Below are positions 32,559 through 41,039 of a stretch of DNA of 48,561 bases, in pieces. Location of the stretch: NCBI GenBank assembly GCA_934271525.1, contig CAKQRL010000016.1, positions 1 through 48,561 of the forward strand. The letters are read 5' to 3'. Every line of letters begins with the position of its first letter. The stretch's first letter is position 1. The notes under the pieces are model-generated. The model ran no database searches. It was given only the letters and a program-made list of their open reading frames with translations, and was not told where the DNA came from. This stretch comes from an uncultured Rhodocyclaceae bacterium. Lineage in GTDB: Bacteria > Pseudomonadota > Gammaproteobacteria > Burkholderiales > Rhodocyclaceae. The position numbers and the translations under genes were made by a program.

Positions 32559-33694
32559 GGTTTGGGTTGCCCTTCTAATCGTTTTGCCAACATTGGACGC
32601 AAAACATCCGCCGCTTGCAAAATAATGCGTTCCGTGGTTTGCCAATCAATGCAAGCATCGGTTACCGAACAACCGTATTTTAATTGTGATAAATCATCCG
32701 GGATTTTTTGATTCCCCGCTTCAATGTTGGATTCCAACATCAAACCCACAATTGCCGTGTTTCCTGCGACCACTTGATGAATCACATCTTGCATCACCAA
32801 AGGTTGTTGCTCGGGTTTTTTGTGGCTATTGGCGTGCGAACAATCCACCACAATATTGGGCGTGATTTTGGCTTTTTGTAAAGCTTCTTGGGCAAGCGCA
32901 ACACTTACCGTATCGTAATTGGGTCTGCCATCACCACCACGCAAAACCATATGTCCATAAGCATTGCCTTTGGTGCGCACAATGCTCACGCGCCCTTCTT
33001 GATTAATACCCAAAAAAGCATGCGGGCGCGAAGCGGACAAAATGGCGTTCACCGCCACCGACAAATCGCCGCTGGTGGCATTTTTAAAACCAACGGGCGT
33101 GGATAAACCAGAAGAAATTTCGCGGTGCGTTTGTGATTCGGTGGTGCGCGCGCCAATTGCCGTCCAAGAGATTAAATCCCCAAAATATTGCGGCGCAAAA
33201 GGATCCAAAGCTTCGGTGCCAGCAGGCAAGCCCAATTCCGCCACTTGCAGCAAAAATTCGCGCGCTTTGTGCATACCCATGTTGATTTTAAACGTGTCGT
33301 TCATCAAAGGATCATTGGTAAAACCCTTCCAGCCGACTGTGGTGCGCGGTTTTTCAAAATAAACGCGCATCACAATTTCAAAAACATCGGCAACTTCATC
33401 GGCTAATTTTTTTAAGCGTTTGGCATAATCCAAACCCGCAACAGTATCATGAATGGAACAAGGTCCCACCACAACAAACAAGCGCGGGTCGCAATGTTCC
33501 AAAATGTTGCAAAGGCGGCGTCTGCCGTTGTAAACAGTTTCAATAGCGGCTACTGATAGCGGCAATTGTTGTTGTATTTCGCCCGGCGAAGGCATCGGTT
33601 CAAAAGCGGTCACGTTGATATTATCCAAGTCAGATTGTTGAATGTTGGTTTTGTGGGCATCTAACGAGGATTGCCAAAATCGCTTTTGATTCAT
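32555..33694 (-). CDS. 3-deoxy-7-phosphoheptulonate (DAHP) synthase, type I
   Basis: 379 aa. It condenses phosphoenolpyruvate and erythrose 4-phosphate, the first step of aromatic amino-acid synthesis. Landmarks are VVVGPCSIHD, RVYFEKPRTTVGWKGF, GTEALDPFAPQYFGDLISW and GARTTESQTHREISSG, all of the AroF/G/H family; which feedback type cannot be told. The ATG at 33694 follows GAAAG. A small hairpin CGCCAAAGTGTGGCG in the leader is followed by a T-run, giving a possible attenuator. It is translationally coupled to serB. Confidence 0.92.
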   Translation of the reverse strand: MNQKRFWQSSLDAHKTNIQQSDLDNINVTAFEPMPSPGEIQQQLPLSVAAIETVYNGRRRLCNILEHCDPRLFVVVGPCSIHDTVAGLDYAKRLKKLADEVADVFEIVMRVYFEKPRTTVGWKGFTNDPLMNDTFKINMGMHKAREFLLQVAELGLPAGTEALDPFAPQYFGDLISWTAIGARTTESQTHREISSGLSTPVGFKNATSGDLSVAVNAILSASRPHAFLGINQEGRVSIVRTKGNAYGHMVLRGGDGRPNYDTVSVALAQEALQKAKITPNIVVDCSHANSHKKPEQQPLVMQDVIHQVVAGNTAIVGLMLESNIEAGNQKIPDDLSQLKYGCSVTDACIDWQTTERIILQAADVLRPMLAKRLEGQPKP

Positions 33695-33863
33695 TTTTAA
33701 ACTTTCAAAAAACACGCCACACTTTGGCGCAACAAGGGCACTATTTTAGCCACAAATTTTCAAAAAAAAAGCACTGCACCGCGGAAAAAGGCTTTTTTGT
33801 GGTGAATTTGAATAATGCGTCATTACTAATTCGCCAAACTTTTTATTTTTGCGAAAAATCACA

Positions 33864-33922
33864 AAAATCCACGGTCAACCTTCAAAAATTTTGAAAAAAA
33901 TATTTTGTTTACCGTGGATTTT
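33864..33922. repeat. CCACGG repeat, inverted pair
   Basis: Left core AAAATCCACGGTCAAC at 33864-33879, right core GTTTACCGTGGATTTT at 33907-33922, 27 bases apart. The variable position is mismatched (C on the left, A-type on the right). The right core supplies the stop and last residues (NPR) of dnaG. Confidence 0.93.
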
Positions 33923-35711
33923 TGCGTTTTTTGTTTTTATCAATGGCGGCTTGGAGATTGGCAAGCAAATCGGCAAAAGGGCGAGAGGCTTTGAGTTCCA
34001 AAGCAGCGCGTTTGACAGCAATAAAATGTTGGTAAAGTGCGGCGTTGTTGGCGCTTTGCACAAAGCGTTCTACTTCGTCTAATTCCAATGGCATTTCCCA
34101 CGTTGTGCGCGTGAGTTTTAAAAGCAATGAAAGTAATAAAAAATCCATGCTTGATTCATTAGGATTTTCATCCATCCATTGAGGCAAGGCGCTGGTTTTT
34201 GCTTCTTCAATATTTTGCGGATTCATCAAAATGCTTTTGAGCAAACCGTGCCAGTAGTTGCTTAAATTGTCGTTTTTGCGTTGGCGCACAACATCAGAAC
34301 TTTCAAAATCAGCAGGCGCTGCGTCAAAAGAGTCAAAAGGCGAAAAATTATCCATTGAAAACTGCGGCGGTTCTTCACGTGCCGCAAGTGATGCAGAAGC
34401 GGCATCCACTGCGCTTTGCACTTCTTCTTCTTTAAAAAAAGTCCGCTCCGCCACGCTTTTGATGAGTTGGGATTTCAACAATGGCGCGGCAATTTTGGCA
34501 AGATAGCCTTTGATTGCCGACAAAAATTGTGCGCGGGATTCAGGCGAATCCAAGCCGTATTCTTCTTCAAAATGGCGCAATAAAAAGGATGATAGCGCCT
34601 CGGCATTTTTTAAAAAATCTTCAAAAGCCTCTTTGCCGTGTTGGCGCACAAAGCTATCAGGGTCTTCGCCCTCTGGCAAAAAAACAAAAAAAATGCGCTT
34701 GGAATCGCGCAATTCGGGCAAAGCGTTGTCTAACGCGCGCCACGCGGCTTTGCGGCCTGCCGCATCGCCATCAAAAGAAAAAATGATTTTATCCACATAA
34801 CGCAACAATTTGCGAATGTGAAAAGATGTAATCGCCGTGCCTAATGCCGCCAAGGTGTTTAAAATGCCATGTTGATTGAGCATCATCACATCCAAATAAC
34901 CTTCGCAAACAATGGCGCAATTTTCAGCGGCAAGCGCTTTTTGTGCTTGGCATAAGCCAAACAATTCCTTGCCTTTTTCAAAAACGGCGGTCTCGGGCGA
35001 GTTGATGTATTTGCCGCCTTTTTTTTCATCTTCTTTTCTTAACACGCGCGCCCCAAAACCGATGACCTCGCCCTGCGCGTTTAAAATGGGAATCATCAAA
35101 CGCGCGCGAAAAAAATCAAAGCGCCCACCGCGCTCGTTAATTTTAACCAAGCCTGCGTCAATTAAATCTTGATTGCGTTCATAATCGGGGAATATTTGCG
35201 CCAAGCCATTCCAAGAATCTGGCGAAAAACCAATGCCAAAATGTTGCGCAGTCAAACCTGTTAGCCCACGATTTTTGCAGTAATTTTTGGCGATATCGGC
35301 GTTTTTTAAATTTTGGTAATAAAAGGTTGCGGCTTTTTTAAGCGTCAACAAAATGCGCGTTTTTTTGTCTTTGGCGGCTTGGTAGCGTTGGCGCTCCATT
35401 GGTGAAAATTTGCGCTCGTCTGGGATTTCTAAACCCAATCTATCAGCCAAATATTTCACCGCTTCCAAAAAGGTGTAGCCGTTTTTTTCCCTTAAAAAAC
35501 GGATGGCATCGCCCGACTGCCCACAACCAAAGCAATGGTAAAAATGTTTGGCAGGCACAACGCTAAACGATGGCGTTTTTTCGTTATGAAAAGGGCAACG
35601 CGCCATATAACTTGTGCCACTTTTTTTTAAATGCACCCCTTGGGATTCAAAAAAGTCGACCAAATCGGTGCGCTCAATCAAATCTTCCAAAAAATGTTTG
35701 GGAATTGCCAT
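33909..35711 (-). CDS. dnaG: DNA primase
   Basis: 600 aa, normal for DnaG, which makes RNA primers at the replication fork. An N-terminal CHC2 zinc finger (CPFHNEKTPSF, HCFGCGQSGD) is followed by the RNA-polymerase-like core with the TOPRIM motif (IVCEGYLDV, FSFDGDAAGRKA, EDPDSFVR) and a C-terminal DnaB-interaction region. The ATG at 35711 begins MAIPKHFLEDL, the canonical start. The last three residues, NPR, and the TAA stop come from a CCACGG core. rpsU lies just upstream, as in many proteobacteria where rpsU-dnaG-rpoD form an operon; rpoD is not next here. Confidence 0.96.
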   Translation of the reverse strand: MAIPKHFLEDLIERTDLVDFFESQGVHLKKSGTSYMARCPFHNEKTPSFSVVPAKHFYHCFGCGQSGDAIRFLREKNGYTFLEAVKYLADRLGLEIPDERKFSPMERQRYQAAKDKKTRILLTLKKAATFYYQNLKNADIAKNYCKNRGLTGLTAQHFGIGFSPDSWNGLAQIFPDYERNQDLIDAGLVKINERGGRFDFFRARLMIPILNAQGEVIGFGARVLRKEDEKKGGKYINSPETAVFEKGKELFGLCQAQKALAAENCAIVCEGYLDVMMLNQHGILNTLAALGTAITSFHIRKLLRYVDKIIFSFDGDAAGRKAAWRALDNALPELRDSKRIFFVFLPEGEDPDSFVRQHGKEAFEDFLKNAEALSSFLLRHFEEEYGLDSPESRAQFLSAIKGYLAKIAAPLLKSQLIKSVAERTFFKEEEVQSAVDAASASLAAREEPPQFSMDNFSPFDSFDAAPADFESSDVVRQRKNDNLSNYWHGLLKSILMNPQNIEEAKTSALPQWMDENPNESSMDFLLLSLLLKLTRTTWEMPLELDEVERFVQSANNAALYQHFIAVKRAALELKASRPFADLLANLQAAIDKNKKRKNPR

Positions 35712-35721
35712 AAGCGTTTTA

Positions 35722-35780
35722 AAAATCCACGGTAAACGGCGATTTTTTTTCAAAAAAATCAAAGGTTGACCGTGGATTTT
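35722..35780. repeat. CCACGG repeat, inverted pair between rpsU and dnaG
   Basis: Left core AAAATCCACGGTAAAC at 35722-35737, right core GGTTGACCGTGGATTTT at 35764-35780, about 26 bases apart. The variable position is mismatched (A against G). In the rpsU-dnaG order a terminator between these genes is familiar, and this hairpin could set their ratio. Confidence 0.93.
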
Positions 35781-35785
35781 GCTAT

Positions 35786-35998
35786 TTAATACATTTTGGG
35801 CGGCAAGACCATACTGCGCAAACGTTTGTGATGGCGTTTGACGGCAGCAGCGAGTTTGCGTTTGCGCTCGGCGGTTGGTTTTTCATAAAATTCCCGCGCG
35901 CGCAATTCGGTTAATAAACCTGTTTTTTCAACCGAGCGTTTGAAGCGGCGCAAGGCAACTTCAAAAGGTTCGTTTTCTTTAACGCGAATGCTAGGCAT
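35786..35998 (-). CDS. rpsU: 30S ribosomal protein S21
   Basis: 70 aa, the normal length. Sequence MPSIRVKENEPFEVALRRF and the basic C-terminal half (RKRKLAAAVKRHHKR) are S21. It helps mRNA binding in the small subunit. A strong Shine-Dalgarno AAAGGGGGTG precedes the ATG at 35998, and a good promoter lies 46 bases upstream. It is followed by a paired hairpin and dnaG, the classical macromolecular-synthesis arrangement. Confidence 0.97.
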   Translation of the reverse strand: MPSIRVKENEPFEVALRRFKRSVEKTGLLTELRAREFYEKPTAERKRKLAAAVKRHHKRLRSMVLPPKMY

Positions 35999-36043
35999 AG
36001 TTTCACCCCCTTTCTTATTTCAGCTTCATCAAATAAACTTGGC

Positions 36044-36072
36044 ATTCTAAAAAAAAAGGCACTGCTTTTCAA
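36044..36072 (-). promoter_or_regulatory. Sigma-70-type promoter of rpsU
   Basis: On the minus strand, -35 TTGAAA (36067-36072), a 17-base spacer containing nine T, and -10 TAGAAT (36044-36049). It lies 46 bases before the rpsU start codon. Confidence 0.7.
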
Positions 36073-36160
36073 GGCGCAAAATTTTTTTATTAAAAAACAC
36101 AAAAACACAAGAAAACTTGTAAAATTGCCGCCCATAACACGGCACACAAAAAAAAAGCCG

Positions 36161-36169
36161 TGCTATATT
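36161..36169 (+). promoter_or_regulatory. Possible extended -10 promoter of the HU gene
   Basis: TGCTATATT at 36161-36169 resembles an extended -10 box (TGn plus TATATT); no good -35 box precedes it. An imperfect inverted repeat CACGGC and GCCGTG at 36138-36162 overlaps it. Confidence 0.4.
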
Positions 36170-36224
36170 TTGCACACGTGGCGCATCAGCGCTTTATTTT
36201 TCTTACAACCATAGGAGTTAGGGT

Positions 36225-36539
36225 ATGAACAAATCCGAACTGATTGACGTTGCCGCTGAAAAAGCGGAATTGACCAAAATTCAAACGGCAAAAGCGTTGA
36301 ATGCAATTTTGGAAGCCATTGAGGAATCAGTCGCCAAACGCGACGATGTGGTGTTGGTTGGTTTTGGCACTTTTAAAGCGGTATTCCGTCCCGAAAGAAT
36401 GACGCGCAACCCCCAAACAGGCGAACCAATTAAATCTCCTGCCAAATGGGTGCCGAAATTTGCCCCCGGCGCTACCTTCAAGACAGATGTCGCTTCGGCA
36501 AATGCAGCTTCGGCGGATAAAAATAAAAAGAAAAAATAA
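36225..36539 (+). CDS. HU-family nucleoid DNA-binding protein
   Basis: 104 aa. The family signature GFGTFKAVFRPERMTRNPQTGE, with the Pro at the tip of the DNA-wrapping arm, is intact at about residues 46-66. HU-like proteins bend and compact DNA and assist replication and recombination. The C-terminus carries 14 or so extra residues rich in Ala and ending in a run of Lys, which typical HU lacks. AGGAG precedes the ATG at a good distance. The gene is divergent from rpsU and has its own terminator. Confidence 0.93.
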   Translation: MNKSELIDVAAEKAELTKIQTAKALNAILEAIEESVAKRDDVVLVGFGTFKAVFRPERMTRNPQTGEPIKSPAKWVPKFAPGATFKTDVASANAASADKNKKKK

Positions 36540-36560
36540 ATTGCTTTTTGTAAAAACTGC

Positions 36561-36596
36561 AAGCGGGCACCTTTCGCCCGCTTAATGATTTTTTAA
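36561..36596 (+). terminator. Rho-independent terminator after the HU gene
   Basis: Stem AAGCGGGC (36561-36568) and GCCCGCTT (36576-36583) around a seven-base loop, then AATGATTTTTT. Unrelated to the CCACGG repeat. Confidence 0.88.
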
Positions 36597-36602
36597 ATCC
36601 TT

Positions 36603-37007
36603 ATGGAAAATCCTTTCAACTTGCCACCTGAAATGGTGGCGGATATTGTGCTAGATGCCACAATGCCCAACGCTGTTGCACCGACGCCAGCTTTTGACCC
36701 CAGAAAACGTTTGCGCGCATTGCTTGCTATTGCCGAACGCGATAGAACGGACGAACAATGGGATGAAATTATTGAATTAGAAATTCAACTAGCACCCGGC
36801 AACCGCGTGGATGGCGCCAACCAACAGCCAAACAACAAAGCGCGCCAACACCAGCGCGCAAATGCAATGATGTCAGCGCAAAACGCGCAAAATCCACATA
36901 ACCCACAAAATGCGCAAAATCCGCAGAATGCAAAAAAACGCCCGCGCGCCAACAATTTTCGGCGTTTGAGAACCAAGGGAAATCCCAACGGCGTGCCTTC
37001 CTTTTGA
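36603..37007 (+). CDS. Hypothetical protein with Asn/Gln/Pro-rich repeats
   Basis: 134 aa, family not recognised. The N-terminal half (PRKRLRALLAIAERDRTDEQWDEIIELEIQL, paraphrased by its charged residues) looks helical. The C-terminal part has imperfect repeats of QNAQNP/QNPQN at about residues 92-110, then a basic tail with KKRPRANNFRRLRTKG, which may bind nucleic acid. It follows the HU gene and its terminator on the same strand, with no strong ribosome-binding site. The open frame has normal composition for the window. Confidence 0.55.
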   Translation: MENPFNLPPEMVADIVLDATMPNAVAPTPAFDPRKRLRALLAIAERDRTDEQWDEIIELEIQLAPGNRVDGANQQPNNKARQHQRANAMMSAQNAQNPHNPQNAQNPQNAKKRPRANNFRRLRTKGNPNGVPSF

Positions 37008-37098
37008 AAAAACATAACAAAACTTTACATTTTTTTACAGCAACCGCGCAGGCTTGCCGTGAAAATAACGCCCTATCTTTCTTAAAACGGAGAAAAAG

Positions 37099-37830
37099 AT
37101 GAAACGTTTTTGCTTGATGGTATTTTCTATTTTTGCAATGGCAAGCGCCACCGCCCAAGAAGCGCCACAAAATGTCGACATTGAAAAAAATATTCGCGAA
37201 ACCTTGGAAAAAGGTTTTAATGTGAAGGTCAAAGAAATTAACCCGGCTGGTTATTTGGGGCTATACGAAGTTTATGCCGATGGGCATATTTTTTATACCG
37301 ATGCAGCCGCGCAAATTGTGTTTTTTGGTGGTGATTTGGTTGATGTTGCCAAGCAAAAAAGCATCACAGCAGAACGTTTGAGCGTGTTATCCGCCATTGA
37401 TTTTTCAGAATTGGATTTAAACAACGCCATCAAACAAGTCAAAGGCAACGGTTCGCGCAAAATTGCCACCTTTGAAGACCCGAATTGCGGCTTTTGCAAA
37501 CGTTTGGCGGTGGAGTTGCAATCGCTGAAAAATGTGACGATTTACACTTTTTTGTATCCAATTTTAGGCGGCAATTCGCTTAAAAAAGCACAAAATATGT
37601 GGTGTTCCAAAGACCGCGTTGCCGCGTGGAACGATTGGATTTTGCGCGGCATAGAACCTTCGGGCGGTGCGGCTTGCGACCTTTCGGCACTTTCCAAAAA
37701 CCGCGATTTTGGTATGCAACACAGCATCAACGGCACGCCAACCATTATTTTTGAATCGGGCGCACGTTATTCTGGAATGCTCACGCGCGATAAAATTGAA
37801 GAAAACCTGCAAAAACCCGCCAAAAAATGA
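37099..37830 (+). CDS. dsbC: Periplasmic disulfide isomerase DsbC
   Basis: 243 aa. Signal peptide to about residue 19 (SATAQ), then the DsbC N-terminal dimerisation domain (residues 25-95, with EINPAGYLGLYEVY) and a thioredoxin-like domain with the active site CGFC at 130-133 and cis-Pro loop GTPTI. The second Cys pair (CSKD, ACDL) of DsbC is also present. It isomerises wrong disulfides in the periplasm. CGGAGAAAAAG precedes the ATG. The TGA stop is immediately followed by a CCACGG core, then a shorter paralogue. Confidence 0.92.
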   Translation: MKRFCLMVFSIFAMASATAQEAPQNVDIEKNIRETLEKGFNVKVKEINPAGYLGLYEVYADGHIFYTDAAAQIVFFGGDLVDVAKQKSITAERLSVLSAIDFSELDLNNAIKQVKGNGSRKIATFEDPNCGFCKRLAVELQSLKNVTIYTFLYPILGGNSLKKAQNMWCSKDRVAAWNDWILRGIEPSGGAACDLSALSKNRDFGMQHSINGTPTIIFESGARYSGMLTRDKIEENLQKPAKK

Positions 37831-37866
37831 TTTTCCACGGTAAACGGCGAATTTTTTTGTAAAATG
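37831..37866 (+). repeat. CCACGG repeat, single core
   Basis: Core TTTTCCACGGTAAAC at 37831-37845, then GGCGAATTTTTTTGTAAAATGC. It starts immediately after the dsbC stop codon. Confidence 0.92.
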
Positions 37867-37897
37867 CTTCTTGTTTGACTTTATAAAAGGCAAGGTT

Positions 37898-38485
37898 ATG
37901 CGGCATTTTGCTATTTTGTTTGCGTTTTGGGTGATAAACGTTGGCAATGTTTCGGCGCAGCAGATTCGTTTGAATCTTTTCCCTAGTTTGCATTTTCAAA
38001 ACGCCATTGTGGATGTTCGGGGCAATGGTTCGCAAAAAGTTGCCATTTTTGCTGACCCAAACAACTGCCCTGAATGTTCCAAACTCGCACAAAAATTGCA
38101 AACGCTGGACAATATCACCATTTACACTTTTTTGTATTCGCCAGTAGAACCATCGGCAAAAACAACCAATCAAGAATTGCTTGATATGTCGCGCAAAATT
38201 TGGTGTTCGGATGACCCGCTAATTACTTGGAAAAATTTTATTTTGCGCCGCATTACCCCGCCTGTTTTGAATAAAGAGCAGGAAAAAAACTGCGATATTT
38301 CAGCGCTTTTGGACAACCAAAATTTTGGCGCACGCAACGATATCAAACGAACACCCACCACTTTTTTGCCCAACGGCAAACGCTTGACCGGCGTTTTGAC
38401 CGACCGCGGCATTGCGGACAATTTGAAAGCGGACAACCAAAAGAAAAAGAAAATCCGCTCCCCGCATCGTTTTCATTTTGATTAA
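37898..38485 (+). CDS. DsbC-like thioredoxin-fold protein without dimerisation domain
   Basis: 195 aa. Signal peptide MRHFAILFAFWVINVGNVSA is followed after only about 20 residues by a thioredoxin domain very like DsbC: VRGNGSQKVAIFADPNNC with active site CPEC at 57-60 instead of CGFC. The second Cys pair region (IWCSDDP, KNCDISAL) and the cis-Pro loop RTPTTF remain. So the N-terminal dimerisation domain is missing and the dipeptide between the cysteines is changed, which would favour a monomeric reductase or oxidase over an isomerase. ATG at 37898 has AAGG before it; the longer frame lacks support. Ends in a basic tail. Confidence 0.8.
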   Translation: MRHFAILFAFWVINVGNVSAQQIRLNLFPSLHFQNAIVDVRGNGSQKVAIFADPNNCPECSKLAQKLQTLDNITIYTFLYSPVEPSAKTTNQELLDMSRKIWCSDDPLITWKNFILRRITPPVLNKEQEKNCDISALLDNQNFGARNDIKRTPTTFLPNGKRLTGVLTDRGIADNLKADNQKKKKIRSPHRFHFD

Positions 38486-38499
38486 CGGAAAATAAGCGA

Positions 38500-38557
38500 T
38501 TTTCCACGGTGAACCTTTTATTTTTTTGAAAATTTTTATTTGTTTACCGTGGATTTT
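38500..38557. repeat. CCACGG repeat, inverted pair
   Basis: Left core TTTTCCACGGTGAACC at 38500-38515, right core GTTTACCGTGGATTTT at 38542-38557, 26 bases apart. The variable base pairs as G with T. Lies between convergent genes and gives the amidase-like gene its stop. Confidence 0.93.
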
Positions 38558-39152
38558 TTGCGATTTCAAAAATCAACGTGCTTTTTTTGTCGTTATAAAA
38601 TTCGCTTGGCATCAAATAATCGCCGCCAAAAATCGGCACGTCTACTGGTTGATAATGCAGTTTTAAATCACCCGCTTCGGCAAAAGATTTTTCAATCAAC
38701 GTTGTGCAATACAAGGGCGATTCTTTATTAAAACTAAAACTTTTCCCTATTTGCGCTTGCAAAAAATCAGCGATTTTTTTCTGCGATTCATCGTCTAAAA
38801 CATAACGTTTGATGGCGATGCGATTGGCATTCTTCAAAAAATCTGCCAAAGGCACGCGCGCCACGCGGTTGTTGGTATCCGAAGTGGATGCGTGGATGAT
38901 TTCAATGGGATTGATGGCAATAATCACGCCGGCGTGCGTCCACGGGCTGTGGCTGATTTTGGCGATAACGGCAGAATCCAAATCCACGCCTTCGCGCAAA
39001 ATAATGTCAAGCGGTTTTAAAGTTGGCAGGTTTTTTAAATCCACAAGCGTTAAGGTTGTTGGCGCATTCTTGTTTTTTTCAACAAAGAAAAAGGCGACAA
39101 ATAATGCCGCCAACAACAAAAATGCAACAATCCAAAACCTGCGTTTCATCAA
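38544..39152 (-). CDS. YiiX/permuted papain-like amidase (NlpC/P60 superfamily)
   Basis: 202 aa. An N-terminal membrane anchor or uncleaved signal (about residues 3-24) is followed by LKPLDIILREG and SPWTHAGVII, the catalytic His block, then ADFLQAQIGKSF and SPLYCTTLIEKSFAEAG with the Cys later in sequence. This His-before-Cys order is the permuted NlpC/P60 (YiiX/YebB-like) arrangement, thought to cleave amide bonds in peptidoglycan or lipids. The last residues NPR and the TAA stop are from a CCACGG core. Confidence 0.82.
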   Translation of the reverse strand: MMKRRFWIVAFLLLAALFVAFFFVEKNKNAPTTLTLVDLKNLPTLKPLDIILREGVDLDSAVIAKISHSPWTHAGVIIAINPIEIIHASTSDTNNRVARVPLADFLKNANRIAIKRYVLDDESQKKIADFLQAQIGKSFSFNKESPLYCTTLIEKSFAEAGDLKLHYQPVDVPIFGGDYLMPSEFYNDKKSTLIFEIAKNPR

Positions 39153-39172
39153 ACGATGCGTGTTTGGCGCAT

Positions 39173-39574
39173 TTAAAGTTTAACTTTCCAAGCGCCATTT
39201 TCTGTGAGCAAGCGAACCCGCTCTTTTTGGGTAGAACCGTCACCAAACTTCACAATTAAATAAACCGTGGCGCTGTTTTCAGTGATTTCAGATTTTGAAT
39301 CGGGGTCAATGCCAACACTTTTAAAACCGCCTTTTTTTTCTGCCTGAGCCTTGGCTTGCCCTGCCATCATTTCCAACTTGCCTTTTGCCATGCTTTTTTC
39401 GGATTCTTTTTTCATATCTATGCCGGGTACAAGCGCCAACATTTTGTCGGTGTTGCCTTTGTAAGCCGCATTAAAAAACGAAATTGCCGCATTTTCCGCA
39501 GGATGCCCGCCGCCGCAGGCGCTTACAAACAAACCCAAAAATAAAGCATAAAAAAGAAAAACGATTTGTCGCAT
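39173..39574 (-). CDS. Lipoprotein with DUF4878-like domain
   Basis: 133 aa. Lipoprotein signal with lipobox VSAC at residues 17-20, then ENAAISFFNAAYKGN, typical of the NTF2-like DUF4878 family, and a C-terminal strand pair (ATVYLIVKFGDGS, ENGAWKVKL). Function unknown; these are outer- or inner-membrane anchored proteins. It lies 20 bases upstream of the amidase-like gene on the same strand, so the two probably share a transcript. Confidence 0.8.
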   Translation of the reverse strand: MRQIVFLFYALFLGLFVSACGGGHPAENAAISFFNAAYKGNTDKMLALVPGIDMKKESEKSMAKGKLEMMAGQAKAQAEKKGGFKSVGIDPDSKSEITENSATVYLIVKFGDGSTQKERVRLLTENGAWKVKL

Positions 39575-39614
39575 TTGGTATTTCCCTCAAATAATTAAAA
39601 AAAGCGCCATTCTA

Positions 39615-40175
39615 CTATTTTTTGCAATAACAAACGAAAGCGGGCGGCACATTGCGCCAAACAATATCGGAAACCTTGACTTCTTGAAAGTAGCCCCGCA
39701 GTTTTTTTACAAAACGTTTTTTGCGCAAAGTCGGCAACGCATACATAAACGTGGCAAAAACACCCGATTCTGCTTTTAAATTGCAAGAAATAGCAGATAA
39801 AAGTGCATCTTGCGCATCGTTTGGTAAAATTGTCCAAGGAATGCCCGAGATAATCACATCGCAACAAGGCATAGCGTGTTTTGCCAAAATGGCGCTTAAA
39901 TTTTGCGCATTGTCGTTTTCAACCACAAGTTTGGGGAATTTTTTGTGCAGAATTTCCACCATTTTGGCATTGATTTCAATGGCCACAAAATGCGCATTGT
40001 TGTGTTTTTTCTTTAAAATCTCGCAGGTAAAAGCGCCGGTGCCCGGGCCAATTTCCACAATATTTTGCGCAGAAAACCAACCAATACCTTCCACCATTTT
40101 TTGCGCCAATGCGGGCGATGAAGCGCAAATGGCGCCGGTTTGGCGTGGCTGGGCGATAAAATCATTCAAAAACAT
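39615..40175 (-). CDS. SAM-dependent methyltransferase, phospholipid N-methyltransferase/KsgA-like
   Basis: 186 aa. The start MFLNDFIAQPRQTGAICASSP resembles PmtA-like phosphatidylethanolamine methyltransferases, and the SAM motif IVEIGPGTGAFT follows at about residue 40. The later GIPWTILP loop is in the position of the KsgA/PmtA substrate motif. It may methylate a phospholipid or small molecule; rRNA dimethylation is less likely at this length. The ATG at 40175 is chosen for the family start; upstream codons have no support. Confidence 0.75.
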   Translation of the reverse strand: MFLNDFIAQPRQTGAICASSPALAQKMVEGIGWFSAQNIVEIGPGTGAFTCEILKKKHNNAHFVAIEINAKMVEILHKKFPKLVVENDNAQNLSAILAKHAMPCCDVIISGIPWTILPNDAQDALLSAISCNLKAESGVFATFMYALPTLRKKRFVKKLRGYFQEVKVSDIVWRNVPPAFVCYCKK

Positions 40176-40260
40176 TGTGCTGTTTTTTTCTTTTTCAAAA
40201 AGCAAAAAATTATAAGCGTGATAAAAAATCTGGTTTTTGATTTTTACAATTTTTTACATT

Positions 40261-40342
40261 TTTTCCACGGTCAACCTTCAATTTTTTTCAAAAAATAATT
40301 TTTTTTATTTTTCAAATTTTTTTTGGGTTGACCGTGGATTTT
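40261..40342. repeat. CCACGG repeat, inverted pair with long loop
   Basis: Left core TTTTCCACGGTCAACC at 40261-40276, right core GGTTGACCGTGGATTTT at 40326-40342, about 50 bases apart with an extra A/T stretch. Variable base C paired with G. 3' of the nitroreductase gene. Confidence 0.93.
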
Positions 40343-40349
40343 TTTAAAA

Positions 40350-41039
40350 CTACAAAAAAGTGCTGATTTTTTCTATTGGCGTGCGGGTTTTTTCGTGTTT
40401 GGGTGGCTCGCCTGCAAAGCCCAAACCCACCATCACGGCTAAGCCAAAATGATGAGAATCAAGAACATTTTCTTTTTCCAAAAGCGTTGAAGTTTCTTTT
40501 AAATTAAAACCTTCAATGGCGCAAGAATCAATGTTTAAGGCGGCGGCGGCGGTGGTCATCATATTGCCCAGCGCGATGTAGCATTGGCGCGCACTCCATG
40601 CAAAAGTTGCCGCATCATCGTTTAAAAATCCCCATTCTTTTTCGCCAAAATTGGCAAAATAATCGCGCCGCAGTTGAATGCCCTCTGTTGGAATTTTGTG
40701 AACATTAGCCATGACATTGTGCAAATAATCGCTGTGCGGCAACAAATCCGCGCGTTTTCGGGCAAGCAAAATCACCACGTGGCTGGCAGAATCCAATGCG
40801 TGAATGCCGCCCCAAACGCTTTGTTTTAATTTTTCACGCAAGGTTTTTTGGCGCTCGGTTTTGTTTTGCAAAACCACAAAATGCCACGGCTCAAAGCCAA
40901 AAGAGCTGGGCGATAATCTACCCGATTCCAAAATGGTGGCAAAGTCAGAATCCGCAATGCTTTTTGAAGCGTCAAATTTTTTGCAGGCGTAGCGCCGTTT
41001 GAAAATTTCAATAATGGTTGAAGAGTCAAGCTGTTTCAT
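40350..41039 (-). CDS. Nitroreductase family NAD(P)H-dependent flavoprotein
   Basis: 229 aa. The N-terminal RRYACKKFDASKSI matches the FMN-binding RRS.RKF block of the NfsB-like nitroreductases; LSPSSFGFEPWHFVVL and AAAALNIDSCAIEGF are further family blocks, and the C-terminal LAVMVGLGFAGEPP completes the FMN site. Such enzymes reduce nitroaromatics or quinones with FMN. Its ATG overlaps the stop of the MFS exporter gene by four bases, so the two are co-translated. Confidence 0.9.
   Translation of the reverse strand: MKQLDSSTIIEIFKRRYACKKFDASKSIADSDFATILESGRLSPSSFGFEPWHFVVLQNKTERQKTLREKLKQSVWGGIHALDSASHVVILLARKRADLLPHSDYLHNVMANVHKIPTEGIQLRRDYFANFGEKEWGFLNDDAATFAWSARQCYIALGNMMTTAAAALNIDSCAIEGFNLKETSTLLEKENVLDSHHFGLAVMVGLGFAGEPPKHEKTRTPIEKISTFL

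Noticed and set aside
33771..33790. Possible thirtieth, degenerate CCACGG core (GCACTGCACCGCGGAAAAA)
   Set aside because: Resembles GCGTTGACCGTGGAAAAA but has several changes and no clear partner; not counted.
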